In this document: piece by piece, positions 1 to 8,633 of the stretch
Numbering within the stretch: position 1 is the first letter of the stretch
Layout of the letters: each line of letters starts with the position of its first letter
Assembly: GCA_016219645.1 (NCBI GenBank)
Contig: JACRLR010000061.1
Span: 17,322-81,321, forward strand
Reading direction: 5' to 3'
DNA: 64,000 nucleotides
Source: Nitrospirota bacterium
GTDB taxonomy: Bacteria > Nitrospirota > Nitrospiria > Nitrospirales > Nitrospiraceae
Translations under genes and position numbers: made by a program
The notes under the pieces: generated by a model
Seen by the model: the letters and a program-made list of their open reading frames with translations, nothing else
Told to the model about the DNA's origin: nothing
The model's database searches: none

Positions 1-56
1 AGGACGCCAGATTGTCAATCTGGAGGTCGCGGGTTCAAATCCCGTCGGCCCCGCCA
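1..56 (+). tRNA. tRNA-Asp (GUC), 3' part
   Basis: The window opens inside a tRNA. An anticodon stem CCAGA/TCTGG encloses the loop TTGTCAA, giving anticodon GTC (Asp). A T-arm with the TTCAAAT loop and the acceptor 3' strand CGGCCCC follow, then discriminator G and an encoded CCA at 54-56. The 5' acceptor strand and D-arm lie outside the window. Confidence 0.93.
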
Positions 57-107
57 TTTTCTCCTGGGTTTGCTAGACTCGGTAGGCAGGACTGTGGGTA
101 CTTCCTA

Positions 108-133
108 AGCAGGATACAAAAAAGTCCGCCAGC
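108..133. repeat. fragment of the GTCCGCCAGC palindromic repeat family
   Basis: This matches the left arm of the dispersed elements at 16091-16269, 29499-29785 and 45629-45754 (an AGCAGGAT start, an A-run, then GTCCGCCAGC). Only this arm is recognisable, so it is a degenerate remnant. The rest of the 206-bp gap between the tRNA and tolQ (57-262) shows no gene. Confidence 0.5.
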
Positions 134-262
134 TTCCTTCTCCCGTCCCCCCTAAGACGGGGAGCGGCACGTCTCTCGGCGTAGAGGCGATCTCGACAGA
201 TTCAGGGTGGGCGCGGAGACGGTTGCTCTACAACTTGTTAAGGCTGAGAAAGGTCATTCCGC

Positions 263-967
263 ATGTTTCAAACTGGTCTCATCGGGCTGGTAGGTTCGCT
301 GGGCGCCGTGTCAAAAATCGTGCTCCTGGTCCTGCTCGGCTTTTCAGTCATCTCATGGGCCATAATTTTTTTCAAATGGCGGGCCTTTCGAGTGGCTGAC
401 CGCGAAGACAAGCGGTTTTTGGCGCTTCTCGTGAAAACACGAGATCTCGATGATCTCTATCGACAAGTTGGCCGAATCGAAGGAAGTCCCGCCGCAATTG
501 TATTCGAAGGCCTTATGGAACGTGTGGGGCCTGGGCGAGTCGAGGAGGGAAATGGTATCGGTTCAGGACCAATTGATCGACAGGTCATAGAGCGGACCGC
601 GTCCCATCTCGGCCAGCATCAGATCTCGCAGCTCGAGGCCTATCTTCCATTCCTTGCCACGACGGGGAACATTACGCCGTTTGTCGGATTGCTCGGGACT
701 GTGATGGGGATTATCGATGCGTTTCGTGAAATCGGAACCCAAGGGACCGCGAGCATTTCTGCCGTCGCTCCCGGAGTTGCAGAGGCCTTGGTTGCGACGG
801 CGGCCGGACTCTTCACGGCTATCCCGGCTGTGATTGCCTATAACTACTTCCTCACTCGGATTCGCAATACTGCATTCCGATTGGACTCGGTCTCCATCGA
901 GATGATGTCATCCTTCTCGACCAGTGCATCGAAGACGAAACCAGTTCCAGTCGGAGTTCGAGGATGA
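263..967 (+). CDS. tolQ: TolQ, MotA/TolQ/ExbB proton-channel protein of the Tol-Pal system
   Basis: This is the inner-membrane channel subunit that uses proton flow, with TolR, to energise TolA and maintain outer-membrane constriction. The 234-residue product has the family layout: an N-terminal membrane helix at about residues 18-40, a long cytoplasmic segment, and two helices at about 130-155 and 170-195. The conserved core contains [17 protein letters not shown] and [20 protein letters not shown]. It is the first gene of tolQ-tolR-tolA-like-tolB-pal and overlaps tolR by 4 bases (ATGA), so the two are probably translationally coupled. ExbB is the closest alternative, but tolB and pal downstream settle the assignment. 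Confidence 0.95.
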   Translation: MFQTGLIGLVGSLGAVSKIVLLVLLGFSVISWAIIFFKWRAFRVADREDKRFLALLVKTRDLDDLYRQVGRIEGSPAAIVFEGLMERVGPGRVEEGNGIGSGPIDRQVIERTASHLGQHQISQLEAYLPFLATTGNITPFVGLLGTVMGIIDAFREIGTQGTASISAVAPGVAEALVATAAGLFTAIPAVIAYNYFLTRIRNTAFRLDSVSIEMMSSFSTSASKTKPVPVGVRG

Positions 968-1416
968 CCTTAGAGTCTCGTCACCGCCGATTTCTGGCAG
1001 AGATCAACGTCATTCCCCTCGTCGATGTCGTCCTTGTCCTCCTGGTGATTTTTATGGTCACTGCGCCGCTGCTCTATCGAGGGATGGATATCAAGTTACC
1101 GGTTTCTGCCACGAATACGATCAAACAGGAAATGCGTTCGGTGCTCACGATCGAACAGGATCAACGGTTGTATCTCGATAAAGATCCGGTGGGAGTGGCT
1201 CAGTTGGAACAGAAATTGAAGCTCCTGAAACGGGACCACCCAGATGTATCCCTCTATCTCAGGGCAGATCGCGATGTGCCGTACGGCGTCGTGGTGCAAG
1301 TCATGGATGGTGTGAAAAAAGCCGGGATCGAGAAAATCGGGATGGTGACCGAGCCGGTTGGACCGGAGCGTGTGGGGACGCCACACATTCCGCCTCTCCC
1401 GGGGCCAAAAAATTGA
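964..1416 (+). CDS. tolR: TolR, ExbD/TolR biopolymer transport protein
   Basis: This is the second subunit of the TolQR proton-driven motor. The 150-residue product has a short cytoplasmic N-terminus, one membrane helix at about 17-38, and a periplasmic domain. The helix carries the family's conserved proton-pathway aspartate in [15 protein letters not shown] (D21). The periplasmic part ([21 protein letters not shown]) is a typical ExbD/TolR C-terminal domain. It overlaps tolQ by 4 bases and sits 30 bases before the TolA/TonB-like gene. Confidence 0.95.
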   Translation: MTLESRHRRFLAEINVIPLVDVVLVLLVIFMVTAPLLYRGMDIKLPVSATNTIKQEMRSVLTIEQDQRLYLDKDPVGVAQLEQKLKLLKRDHPDVSLYLRADRDVPYGVVVQVMDGVKKAGIEKIGMVTEPVGPERVGTPHIPPLPGPKN

Positions 1417-1446
1417 TGCAACGTTTGTGCGAGGGGGCTGCTTGTT

Positions 1447-2385
1447 ATGGCGTTCCAGGCGTCGGTCCAGTCAGGTCTCTGGTTTGATCAGGATGCTCAT
1501 TCCAGGCTGGCTGCTCGGCTCAAGCGAATGCTGGTGCTTTCCCTTGTTATTCATGTGGTGATCTTGCTCGTGGCAGTGGGGCTCCGGTTTCCGCGACAGA
1601 GTGAACGGCCTTTGACGTCTGTGGAAGTGTCGTTGGTCAGTTTGCCAACGCCGCCAAAGCCGGTTGAGTCGGTGAAGCCGGTCGAATCAGCAAAGGTTTC
1701 GGATCCGAAGCCGGCACCTACAGTCAAGGCGCTGCCCCCAAGCGTGACGCCTTCTCCCACGCCTCCGATAGGCGAAAAAAGAAGGGATATACTGCAGGAT
1801 CTTCAGCTTCCGCCAGATGCGCCGAAGTTTGGAGATTTGACCCCTGCAACAAAATCGGCGGCTCAACCCCAACAGGTGGCGAAACTTCCCCAGCAGTCCA
1901 CAGTCAGCGACGAGCTGAATCGTGAATTGGAAGAGGAGCTGAAAAAGGTCAAACAGTTTCAGCCTGCAGCCAAGCTGGACATCCCAAAAGAGGTGAAACC
2001 GAGCGAGGCACCGGTCAAGCCGATGGCGCAGCAAGACGTAAAGATTCCAGCGGTCAAGGCTCCCGAGACGGTCCTGAAGATTTCCGGTACGGCAGGGTCG
2101 AATCCGTACTGGGCTCGTGTCCAGTCCATTATTAGTAGCCACTGGGAGCCTCCCCCGGTAGATATGACAGGCCAAACCTATACGATGGTTGTCAAGTTTC
2201 GGCTTCAACGGGATGGGGTGATCAAAGATGTGGTTGTTCAGCAGTCTTCCGGGAACACCTATTTTGATCTGGCGGGCCAGCGTGCTGTACTGCGACCGCG
2301 AATTCTGCCTGCATTTCCTGCTGAAATGGCAGACAGCTATAAAGATGTAGAGATGGTATTTCGAGTCGGAGAATCAGTCGGATGA
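1447..2385 (+). CDS. tolA: TolA/TonB-like periplasm-spanning energy transducer
   Basis: The 312-residue protein has one N-terminal membrane helix at about residues 30-47, a long Pro/Lys/Val-rich stalk at about 60-200, and a C-terminal TonB/TolA-type domain at about 210-312 beginning GSNPYWARVQSIISSHWEPP. This architecture links an inner-membrane motor to outer-membrane partners. Its position between tolR and tolB, and a 4-base overlap with tolB, make TolA the natural role, although the C-terminal domain resembles TonB family members equally well. The start is ATG 1447, with a GAGGGGG motif upstream. Confidence 0.8.
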   Translation: MAFQASVQSGLWFDQDAHSRLAARLKRMLVLSLVIHVVILLVAVGLRFPRQSERPLTSVEVSLVSLPTPPKPVESVKPVESAKVSDPKPAPTVKALPPSVTPSPTPPIGEKRRDILQDLQLPPDAPKFGDLTPATKSAAQPQQVAKLPQQSTVSDELNRELEEELKKVKQFQPAAKLDIPKEVKPSEAPVKPMAQQDVKIPAVKAPETVLKISGTAGSNPYWARVQSIISSHWEPPPVDMTGQTYTMVVKFRLQRDGVIKDVVVQQSSGNTYFDLAGQRAVLRPRILPAFPAEMADSYKDVEMVFRVGESVG

Positions 2386-3722
2386 CCAAGGTGAAAATGA
2401 TCAGCGCCTGGTTCGGAGGGGTACTGTTCCTGGCAGGAGCTGTCGGTATTCTTGAATCTGGAGCAGCGGATGTGTTCCTTGAGGTCACCCGCCCCGACTT
2501 CCAAAAGATTTCTCTGGGTATTGCGGGGATACAAAACGGGGGAGGTCCCGAGTGGTTAGGGGGGCGAATCGAAGAAGTCCTTAAGAAGGATGTAAAACGC
2601 TCCTTGGTCTTCGATCTGGTGGATTTGCCCAGTCTTGGAATTACACCATCCAATATCGGCAATGGGACAGGGACCGGTTCCAAGGCTGTATTCAAACAAG
2701 TAGCTGAAAAGGGTGTCTCGGTCTTGGTCTGGGGAAAAGCAGTCATGAAAGAGGCGCAGAAGGATGCCGACGTGAATATGGAGGGCTTTGTCTACGACAG
2801 CGGGAGCGACGAAGTTGTGGGGGGGAAACGCTATGCGGGGTCTCCATCAGTTGTGCGGCTGATGGCGCACCGCTTTGTTGATGAACTGGTATTTCGGTAC
2901 ACGGGTGAGCCGGGCATCGCACGGACCAAGATCGCGTATGTGGCTCAGCAGGGAACTGCTCGCGAGTTGTTTGTGATGGATTATGATGGGTACGATGCGC
3001 GTCAGCTCACGGCTGATGGATTTCTGAACCTCATGCCGCAATGGTCTCCAGATCGCCGGTTCCTTGTCTTCACTGCCTATCGTGATCGTAATACTCAGAC
3101 CATCGATATGATCGAGTTGGCGACGGGTAAACGATGGACTCTTATTTCTCTGGGGGGATTGAATATCACTCCGGCGCTGTCCCCTGACGGAAACTTCCTG
3201 GCATTCGCCTCCAGTCATGAAGGTAATTCCGAACTCTATCGGTTGGATACCAGGACAAAAACCATCCAACGATTGACTGTAAACCCGTCCGGTGACTTGT
3301 CGCCTTCCTGGTCTCCGAACGGACGAGAGCTGGTATTTGTGTCGGATCGGGGCGGCGGGCCGCAGTTATTCCTCATGGGTTCAGATGGGACGAATGTGCG
3401 CCGCCTGACGTTTGACGGTGATTACAATGCCGCGCCGACGTGGTCGCCCCGCGGGAACTGGATTGCCTATGTGTGCCGGACGCAACGAGAGTACAAGCTC
3501 TGTGTCATCACGCCGGATGGACAGAAACGAATGCAATTGACAACGGGGCCTGGTGTCGATGATTCACCATCCTGGTCGCCGGATGGTCGGCATCTCGTCT
3601 TCAGTTCGACGGTCGAGGGAAAGAGTCACATCTACATGATTGATGCCGATGGTAAGGATCTAGAGCGGCTCACCTTCCAGGGCACGCACAATAGCGCACC
3701 TTCCTGGTCACCGGCATCCTGA
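2382..3722 (+). CDS. tolB: TolB, periplasmic beta-propeller of the Tol-Pal system
   Basis: TolB is the periplasmic component that binds Pal and exchanges with TolA. The 446-residue product has a signal peptide (about 1-29), an N-terminal domain (about 30-170), and a C-terminal propeller of repeated TolB/PD40 blades with recurring SWSPDGR- and SPNGRELVF-type motifs from about residue 215 to the end. The length matches the family (about 430-450). It overlaps the upstream TolA-like gene by 4 bases, and pal follows after 79 bases. Confidence 0.95.
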   Translation: MTKVKMISAWFGGVLFLAGAVGILESGAADVFLEVTRPDFQKISLGIAGIQNGGGPEWLGGRIEEVLKKDVKRSLVFDLVDLPSLGITPSNIGNGTGTGSKAVFKQVAEKGVSVLVWGKAVMKEAQKDADVNMEGFVYDSGSDEVVGGKRYAGSPSVVRLMAHRFVDELVFRYTGEPGIARTKIAYVAQQGTARELFVMDYDGYDARQLTADGFLNLMPQWSPDRRFLVFTAYRDRNTQTIDMIELATGKRWTLISLGGLNITPALSPDGNFLAFASSHEGNSELYRLDTRTKTIQRLTVNPSGDLSPSWSPNGRELVFVSDRGGGPQLFLMGSDGTNVRRLTFDGDYNAAPTWSPRGNWIAYVCRTQREYKLCVITPDGQKRMQLTTGPGVDDSPSWSPDGRHLVFSSTVEGKSHIYMIDADGKDLERLTFQGTHNSAPSWSPAS

Positions 3723-3801
3723 GGATGGAATAGTGACTCTAGCGGATAAATGAAGGTAAAAGGCAGAGCTTATTAACGTCGGAAATAAGGAGAAGGAAGA
3801 T

Positions 3802-4461
3802 ATGCGCAAAACACTCTGTACGTTTGGTGTGGCGCTCGTAGCGAGTGCGGCATTGATTGGTATGCCTGGCTGCAGCAAAAAATCTGTGCAATCCGGCGGC
3901 GATGCCCAGTCTACTCAGGGAAAGGCGGATAGTTCCAAGCCCGGTGTCGGTAGCTACCCGGACACCAGCGTACAGCCCGGCGGCGGCGGGCTTCGGGGCC
4001 TGGACAAGAATCCTTCAGAAGAGCGTGTGGGCAGCGGCACGATGCTGGCCAAGGTGGATCCTTCGAGCAATGCCGGACGACAAATCGATGAGATTCGTGC
4101 CGAGCAGGCTGCGTCGGCTGCAGCGGGCTTACGGGATGTATTTTTCGCCTACGATAGCTGGGTGATCACTGAAGAGGGGCGTCAGGCATTGAGTCGCAAT
4201 GCTGAGTGGATCAAGTCCAATTCGAATGCCCTGCTCAAGGTTGAAGGACACTGTGACGAGCGTGGGACGTCTGCCTACAACCTGGTACTCGGTGAAAAAA
4301 GGGCGAAAGCCGTACGGAACTACCTGGTCGAACTGGGTGTCGGCGCCAATCGTCTGTCCGTTGTCTCGTATGGGAAAGAGCGGCCGTCCTGCACCGAACA
4401 TGCGGAATCCTGTTACCAACAGAATCGGCGTGGACATCTTGCGGTGAAGGTCGGGAAGTAA
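3802..4461 (+). CDS. pal: Pal, peptidoglycan-associated OmpA-like lipoprotein
   Basis: Pal anchors the outer membrane to peptidoglycan and is the partner of TolB. The 219-residue precursor has a lipoprotein signal with lipobox GMPGC (Cys24), a low-complexity Gly/Ser-rich linker at about 25-100, and an OmpA-like peptidoglycan-binding domain at about 110-219. That domain includes FFAYDSW and VEGHCDERGTSAYN, with the Asp and Arg typical of meso-DAP binding. A strong ribosome-binding site (AAGGAGAAGGA) precedes ATG 3802. The linker is longer than in E. coli Pal. Confidence 0.95.
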   Translation: MRKTLCTFGVALVASAALIGMPGCSKKSVQSGGDAQSTQGKADSSKPGVGSYPDTSVQPGGGGLRGLDKNPSEERVGSGTMLAKVDPSSNAGRQIDEIRAEQAASAAAGLRDVFFAYDSWVITEEGRQALSRNAEWIKSNSNALLKVEGHCDERGTSAYNLVLGEKRAKAVRNYLVELGVGANRLSVVSYGKERPSCTEHAESCYQQNRRGHLAVKVGK

Positions 4462-4548
4462 GCGATATGTTGTTTGTCGCCTGGCTGTGACTCCGTTGTC
4501 CTTGAACAAAGAGTCGTGGATTCCTTTATCATAAGTATGGGTGGAACA

Positions 4549-5937
4549 ATGTGGAACCATTCGAATGCAAAGGGAACCTGGACAGCGGTCTGTGCGATCT
4601 CTGCCTTATTGTCGGCCGGCTGCCTCGCCCAACAGGCTGAGCTTAAGCAGACAGAGCGAAATCTCCAGCAACGTATCAAGCAGACGAGCGATGAGTCGGC
4701 CCAGACCCGTGCGCGGCAGAGTCAGGAGATTTCGGTGCTTCGGGAGCAGGAGTTGCCGCAGTTGCGTGGCGAACTGGAGCGGGCATTGCACCAGGCTCAT
4801 GAACTCCAGGGTAAGCAGGAAGATCTCAAGCAGCGCTCGGTACAACTTGAGCTGCAAACCAAGCGCCTCGAACAGTTGGCCGCGAAGCTGGATGCGGATA
4901 ATACCACCCGCTACAACCAGGTGCGTGAGAGCCTCAATGCTCAGGATGTCAAGAATAAGCAGGAGCGTGACCAACTCCGCATGGATGTGAACGCTCGCCT
5001 TGACGATGTGAGCAGACAAATGGAGGTGGTGCGGAAAGAGATCATCGAGGCCGTGCAGAAGACGAACGGCGGGCTTGCCAGGAATCTCGACGCGCGTTTA
5101 GAAGAGCAGCAGAAGATACTGGCGGGATTGAGCGAGCGGTTGAGCCAAGAAGAGCAGGCGGGCAGACTGTCGACAACCCATATCAATGAGACGAACAAAG
5201 CGGTGACCGGTCATTTGAGCGAGGTGAATAAGAGTGTCGCCTCTGTCGCGCAGAAATTTGCTGCTCGTTTCGAAGAGCAGGAGCGTCGTCTGGATAGCCT
5301 TTCCAAGGCACTCGATCAGATCGCGCAGGATGTGCGCGCACGAGGGGGAAACAAGGGAGGAGCGCGTCCGTCGACCACGAAGCCGGCTCATCGATCAGCG
5401 TTGGAGCCTTCATCCGAGCTCCGAAAAGCTGAACAGGAGACCTCTTCGACAGCGCTCCATGCGCAAGTGGAAACAGGGCAACCGGCTGAAGCGATCTCGC
5501 CGGCTGTCGTGGCCGAAGAACTGCCCACCCAGCAAGTCAGTCCTGGTGGCCAGCGCTCCGATAGAATCGAGTACGAACGTCTACTGGCTCTGTTCCGTGA
5601 GGGAGATTTGGATGGAGCCAGGCAGGGCTTCGCCGCATTTTTACGGGACTATGAGAACTCGGATCTGTCTCCAAACGCTCGATATTGGCTCGGTGAAGCG
5701 TACTACGGCAAGAAGGATTATCAACAGGCGATCGATTCGTATGACCGCGTCGAGCTGGATTTCCCCCGGAGTGAAAAGGTGCCGGCTGCGATCTTGAAGA
5801 AAGGGTACGCGTACCTGGCCATGAAAGATAAGAAGCGCGCTTCTTCAGCCTTCACACAGGTGGTGACGTTGTATCCACGGAGTCCGGAGGCAGGAAAAGC
5901 GTCCGATAAATTATCCCAGTTGAAGGAGTTGCAATAA
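4549..5937 (+). CDS. CpoB/YbgF-like lipoprotein with a long coiled coil and TPR tail
   Basis: This is an envelope protein of the Tol-Pal coordination type. From ATG 4549 the 462-residue product has a lipoprotein signal with lipobox SAGC (Cys25), about 250 residues of heptad-rich Gln/Glu/Arg coiled coil, a variable linker, and a C-terminal set of TPRs (YERLLALFREGDLDGARQGF, then NARYWLGEAYYGKKDYQQAI) typical of YbgF. ATG 4549 is chosen because it gives a clean lipobox and is preceded by GGTGGA; a TTG at 4474 and an ATG at 4537 are less likely. The coiled coil is far longer than in E. coli CpoB. A second YbgF-like gene follows directly. Confidence 0.8.
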   Translation: MWNHSNAKGTWTAVCAISALLSAGCLAQQAELKQTERNLQQRIKQTSDESAQTRARQSQEISVLREQELPQLRGELERALHQAHELQGKQEDLKQRSVQLELQTKRLEQLAAKLDADNTTRYNQVRESLNAQDVKNKQERDQLRMDVNARLDDVSRQMEVVRKEIIEAVQKTNGGLARNLDARLEEQQKILAGLSERLSQEEQAGRLSTTHINETNKAVTGHLSEVNKSVASVAQKFAARFEEQERRLDSLSKALDQIAQDVRARGGNKGGARPSTTKPAHRSALEPSSELRKAEQETSSTALHAQVETGQPAEAISPAVVAEELPTQQVSPGGQRSDRIEYERLLALFREGDLDGARQGFAAFLRDYENSDLSPNARYWLGEAYYGKKDYQQAIDSYDRVELDFPRSEKVPAAILKKGYAYLAMKDKKRASSAFTQVVTLYPRSPEAGKASDKLSQLKELQ

Positions 5938-5942
5938 CCGTG

Positions 5943-6731
5943 ATGCGCAAAAAAATAGATTCGTGGGAGGGTGTGGCTCTTACGGCCGGAGCAATGCTGT
6001 GGCTCGCTGGATGTGCCAACCACGCCGATTTTGTGGAGGTGCGTGACCACTTGTCGACTGTGTCGAAATCTCAAGATCAAGATCAAAAGCGATTGGATGC
6101 GTTGCAACGGCGTCTGGAGTCTCTGGAGCGGGTGAAGGATACTGAGTCCGCCAGGCAGAAGTTTGATCCGAGGTTCGACGACCTGTCTGTACGGATCCAA
6201 AAGTTAGAAAGCCGATTGGCCAAGTCCGATGAGGGAGCAGGTATCCCGGTTGCGCCCAGGCCAGAGCCAACCTCTGGAGAACAGACTCGTCCCCCAAGAC
6301 CACAGAAGGGGGGCTCCCCTGGCGATGTATCGACCATGGTGCCAGGCGTTCCCACGATTACTCCGACATCGGCATTCAATCTCGCGTACAACGACTATCT
6401 CAATGGGAAATATGATCTTGCCGTGGCCGGCTTTCAGCGATTTGTGAAGGACTTTCCTGGCACGTCGCTGACGCCGAATGCCTACTACTGGTTGGGCGAG
6501 TCTGCCTATCAGCAGAAAGATTACGTCCGCGCGATGCAATCGTTCGAGTATCTCACGGCAGAGTATCCGGGAAACGAAAAGGTGCCGGCGGCACTTTTCA
6601 AATCGGGGCTTGCAGCGGGAGAAACCGGAGATCTTGCCAAATCGAAAAAGAATCTCAAGCGGGTTATCGAAGAGTTCCCCACGTCGGATGAGGCCAAGCT
6701 GGCCAAGAACAAGCTGGCCGACATTCGATGA
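5943..6731 (+). CDS. ybgF: Tol-Pal system protein YbgF/CpoB-type lipoprotein
   Basis: The 262-residue lipoprotein (lipobox LAGC, Cys24) has a short coiled coil at about 30-100, a Pro-rich linker, and C-terminal TPRs beginning at AFNLAYNDYLNGKYDLAVAG and continuing NAYYWLGESAYQQKDYVRAM. This is the compact, canonical YbgF layout. CpoB links outer-membrane constriction to septal peptidoglycan synthesis in E. coli; the same role here is inferred. ATG 5943 is preferred to the adjacent GTG 5940, with AAGGAG upstream. It is the second YbgF-like gene in a row, so the locus appears duplicated and diverged. Confidence 0.85.
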   Translation: MRKKIDSWEGVALTAGAMLWLAGCANHADFVEVRDHLSTVSKSQDQDQKRLDALQRRLESLERVKDTESARQKFDPRFDDLSVRIQKLESRLAKSDEGAGIPVAPRPEPTSGEQTRPPRPQKGGSPGDVSTMVPGVPTITPTSAFNLAYNDYLNGKYDLAVAGFQRFVKDFPGTSLTPNAYYWLGESAYQQKDYVRAMQSFEYLTAEYPGNEKVPAALFKSGLAAGETGDLAKSKKNLKRVIEEFPTSDEAKLAKNKLADIR

Positions 6732-6797
6732 TCGGACGTCCATTGAGATGGCACATGATGGCTTCCTTGTTTCTGGCATCCCCCGGGGTCTAATTTT

Positions 6798-8633
6798 ATG
6801 CCTGCCGCCAGCTGTTCGACGAAGATCCATGTCCTCCCAGGCGATGTAGTCAGCCGCATCGCGGCTGGCGAGGTCGTCGAGCGCCCTGCTGCGGTCGTAA
6901 AAGAGTTATTGGAAAACAGTCTCGATGCAGGGGGCCTGCATATCACGGTCGATGTAAAAGACGGCGGCCTGACCCTCATTCGAGTGACAGATGATGGGGA
7001 AGGGATCAGCCGTGCCGATCTTCCCCTGGCGTTCGAGCGGCATGCGACAAGCAAGCTCCGGTCCGATCGGGATCTCGCCTCGGTGACCACGATGGGTTTT
7101 CGAGGTGAGGCGCTACCCAGCATCGCGTCCGTCTCGCATGTCCTGGTGACGACTGCAACAAGGCAAGACACCACTGTGGGATCGCAGTTCACCCTGGTCG
7201 CAGGCGGCAGCGGTTCCGTCGTGGACGCCCCCGCCGTGCCGGGCACCAGGATCGAAGTGTCCAATTTGTTTTTCAATCAGCCAGCCAGAAGGAAGTTTCT
7301 GAAATCAGCCACGACGGAGTTCTCTCATATCAGCCGTGTCGTTCAACTCGCCGGCCTTGCCTGGCCATCGGTTCATTTCCGTCTGACCCATAACGGCCAG
7401 GAGATTCTCAACTATCCTGCCGTCACCACGGATCGTGATCGGATCCTTCAAGTCTATCGCCCAGCCTTTCTCGATCGAACTATTGAGGCGCGGGGTCGGA
7501 TAGCAGGAATGTCGATCCGTGGCGTGATGGTCGATCCGCTTCATGCGAGATCCTCGAGAACGCCACAGGAATTGTTTGTGAATCGGCGGCCTATCCGCAA
7601 TGCGACTGTGTTTCATGCGATCGTGGATGGGTATGGGTCGTTCCTGCCCAAGGGGCATCACCCAACGTTCGTGCTCTTCCTGGATATCGAACCCGACCGA
7701 CTCGATGTCAACGTACACCCTACGAAGAAAGAGGTCCGTTTTGCAGACACGGAAGCTCTTCATCAGTTGGTGCGTCAGACCGTCCGTCATGCACTCGATG
7801 GATCTGGGCGGAAGGTTGTGCTGGGTCTGACGCAGGGAGGGGCATCGCAGACGATGCCGGAGTCGCTTCCTACTGCCGTGCGGCAGGTCGATCTACTCAG
7901 TGGCTCTCGCCAGGCTGGCTTGATCCCAGCCACTGGCCGGGATTCCCGAATCATGATGAACGATACGGAGACCCTATCCGGCATCGTCGAAGGAAGTCAG
8001 GTTGCCTTCGCTCACGAGCCAGTTGCGATGTATCAGCGGGCGGAGAAACCTGACATCGTGCCACTCGGGCAAATCCTCCGGACCTATCTCGTGGCTCAGG
8101 TGGGTGATGAACTGCAAGTGATCGATCAACATACGGCGCATGAGCGTGTTCTTTTCCAACGGCTTTGGAGAGGCTGGCAGAGCCGGGAAATCCCGTCGCA
8201 GCCGCTCCTGATTCCGGAACCGGTCGAACTGCCGGCAGCGCAGAGTCTACTGCTGCTCAAGCGCAGCGACGATCTGGAAAAACTCGGTCTGCTGGTTGAA
8301 CCTTTTGGCGCAACAGGCGTGGCGATTCGGGGAGTGCCGGTCGGGTTGGGCAAGGTGGATGCGGCGGTGTTGGTACAGGACCTGCTCGAGGACTTGACCG
8401 AGTGGGATCGAGCCTCGTCCTTGGAATTACGCGTTCAACCGGTCTTGGCGTCTATGGCCTGTCATGGGGCCGTACGCGCTGGGCGTACCTTGGCGCTTCC
8501 TGAGATTCAGCAGTTGATCCACGATTGGGTACAGGAAGGGTTGATCATGACCTGCCCGCATGGGCGTCGCACGGCCTTTCGTCTTTCCACAGATGAACTC
8601 GCCCAGCTGTTCGGCAGGGTTGGATGGTCATGA
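6798..8633 (+). CDS. mutL: DNA mismatch repair protein MutL
   Basis: MutL links MutS mismatch recognition to strand incision. The 611-residue product has the N-terminal GHKL ATPase with IAAGEVVERPAAVVKELLEN, DDGEGI and FRGEALPSIASVS, a transducer domain to about 330, a linker, and a C-terminal dimerisation domain at about 425-611. The C-terminal domain keeps ACHGAVRAG and CPHGR, typical of metal-binding MutL endonucleases. The first endonuclease motif reads DQHTAHERVLFQ, with Gln where the last conserved Glu is expected. It overlaps miaA by 10 bases. Confidence 0.96.
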   Translation: MPAASCSTKIHVLPGDVVSRIAAGEVVERPAAVVKELLENSLDAGGLHITVDVKDGGLTLIRVTDDGEGISRADLPLAFERHATSKLRSDRDLASVTTMGFRGEALPSIASVSHVLVTTATRQDTTVGSQFTLVAGGSGSVVDAPAVPGTRIEVSNLFFNQPARRKFLKSATTEFSHISRVVQLAGLAWPSVHFRLTHNGQEILNYPAVTTDRDRILQVYRPAFLDRTIEARGRIAGMSIRGVMVDPLHARSSRTPQELFVNRRPIRNATVFHAIVDGYGSFLPKGHHPTFVLFLDIEPDRLDVNVHPTKKEVRFADTEALHQLVRQTVRHALDGSGRKVVLGLTQGGASQTMPESLPTAVRQVDLLSGSRQAGLIPATGRDSRIMMNDTETLSGIVEGSQVAFAHEPVAMYQRAEKPDIVPLGQILRTYLVAQVGDELQVIDQHTAHERVLFQRLWRGWQSREIPSQPLLIPEPVELPAAQSLLLLKRSDDLEKLGLLVEPFGATGVAIRGVPVGLGKVDAAVLVQDLLEDLTEWDRASSLELRVQPVLASMACHGAVRAGRTLALPEIQQLIHDWVQEGLIMTCPHGRRTAFRLSTDELAQLFGRVGWS

